Assembly: GCA_022823045.1 (NCBI GenBank)
Contig: JAJDXW010000271.1
Span: 1 to 33,790 of the forward strand
Origin: Gammaproteobacteria bacterium
GTDB taxonomy: Bacteria; Pseudomonadota; Gammaproteobacteria; HK1
Direction of reading: 5' to 3'
DNA: 33,790 nt
Part shown: positions 33,684 through 33,790 of the stretch, piece after piece
Position numbering within the stretch: the first letter of the stretch is position 1
Layout of the letters: the number at the start of each line of letters is the position of its first letter
Program-made: the position numbers and the translations under genes
The notes under the pieces: generated by a model
The model's database searches: none
Told to the model about the DNA's origin: nothing
Seen by the model: the letters and a program-made list of their open reading frames with translations, nothing else

Positions 33684-33790
33684 TGTCACGTCACACATGA
33701 TATGTCGCACTAAAGGTGATAGATTGCCGGTCCTCGGTACAGAAGGGTCCGGGCATGAAACGCTACGTGGTGACATTGGACGAAGCGGAA
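33681..33790 (+). mobile_element. Left part of an IS630-family insertion sequence
   Basis: The composition changes abruptly to lower G+C right after the msrQ stop, and a transposase gene starts at 33755. IS630-family elements insert at TA; a TA lies at 33681-33682 within the msrQ TAG, followed by a candidate terminal sequence starting GTGTCACGTCACAC. The boundary is inferred, because the other end lies outside the window. Confidence 0.55.
33755..33790 (+). CDS. IS630-family transposase, N-terminal fragment
   Basis: Only 12 codons are visible, reading MKRYVVTLDEAE, which closely resembles the N-terminus of IS630-family transposases (MKKYIVTLTEDER type), before the DNA-binding region. GAAGGG lies about 9 bases before the ATG. 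The gene runs off the right edge. The assignment rests on this short match plus the base-composition change, so it needs the flanking sequence for confirmation. Confidence 0.6.
   Translation, partial: MKRYVVTLDEAE

Noticed and set aside
1-33790. CRISPR arrays, tRNA or rRNA genes, riboswitches
   Set aside because: No regularly spaced repeats of CRISPR size, no cloverleaf with TTCRANNC loop, and no recognised aptamer core was found on reading both strands.

Overview
The window is about 33.8 kb of GC-rich bacterial DNA (roughly 70% G+C by eye) with dense coding and many GTG starts. The gene set suggests a gammaproteobacterium, perhaps an uncultured or environmental lineage: a fused PurL with its own glutaminase domain, MsrP/MsrQ, the DUF1302/DUF1329/YCF48/RND envelope gene set, and an imuA-imuB-dnaE2 mutagenesis cassette. 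This assignment is inferred from gene content only. Both ends are cut inside mobile-element genes: a serine recombinase on the left and an IS630-type transposase on the right.

Layout from left to right. (1) 1-627: truncated serine recombinase (minus), then about 350 bp without genes that holds palindromes and a 20-bp-periodic repeat array resembling an insertion-sequence end. (2) 628-6751, minus: pyruvate carboxylase, then a HutI-type amidohydrolase and an M20 peptidase/deacylase that overlap in a GTGA junction. (3) 6910-14086, minus: a four-gene envelope operon read as DUF1302 outer-membrane protein, DUF1329 protein, YCF48-like beta-propeller and RND/MMPL transporter. The DUF1302 gene is interrupted by one in-frame TAG. 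(4) 14439-19512, minus: hyuB-hyuA (ATP-dependent hydantoinase/oxoprolinase type) plus an acetamidase/formamidase. (5) 19648-20794, plus: a dienelactone-hydrolase-family protein and a lower-GC orphan gene. (6) 20847-26390, minus: imuA-imuB-dnaE2 with overlapping genes. (7) 26815-33683, plus: a small outer-membrane beta-barrel protein, purL, msrP and msrQ, followed by the IS630-type element starting at the msrQ stop.

Two functional themes stand out. One is cyclic-amide and amide hydrolysis (HyuAB, acetamidase, HutI-like, M20), which could together open a cyclic amide and strip the N-acyl product; the HutI-like enzyme departs from the usual active-site residues. The other is a probable inner-membrane to outer-membrane pathway for hydrophobic molecules (RND pump, periplasmic propeller, LolA-like DUF1329, DUF1302 barrel) that is poorly characterised as a system. 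The most unusual sequence feature is in purL: an in-frame insertion of about 85 residues made partly of a degenerate 57-60 bp tandem repeat that looks like successive duplication of purL's own conserved segment. Low-complexity expansions also occur in DnaE2 and pyruvate carboxylase, so linker growth may be a habit of this genome.
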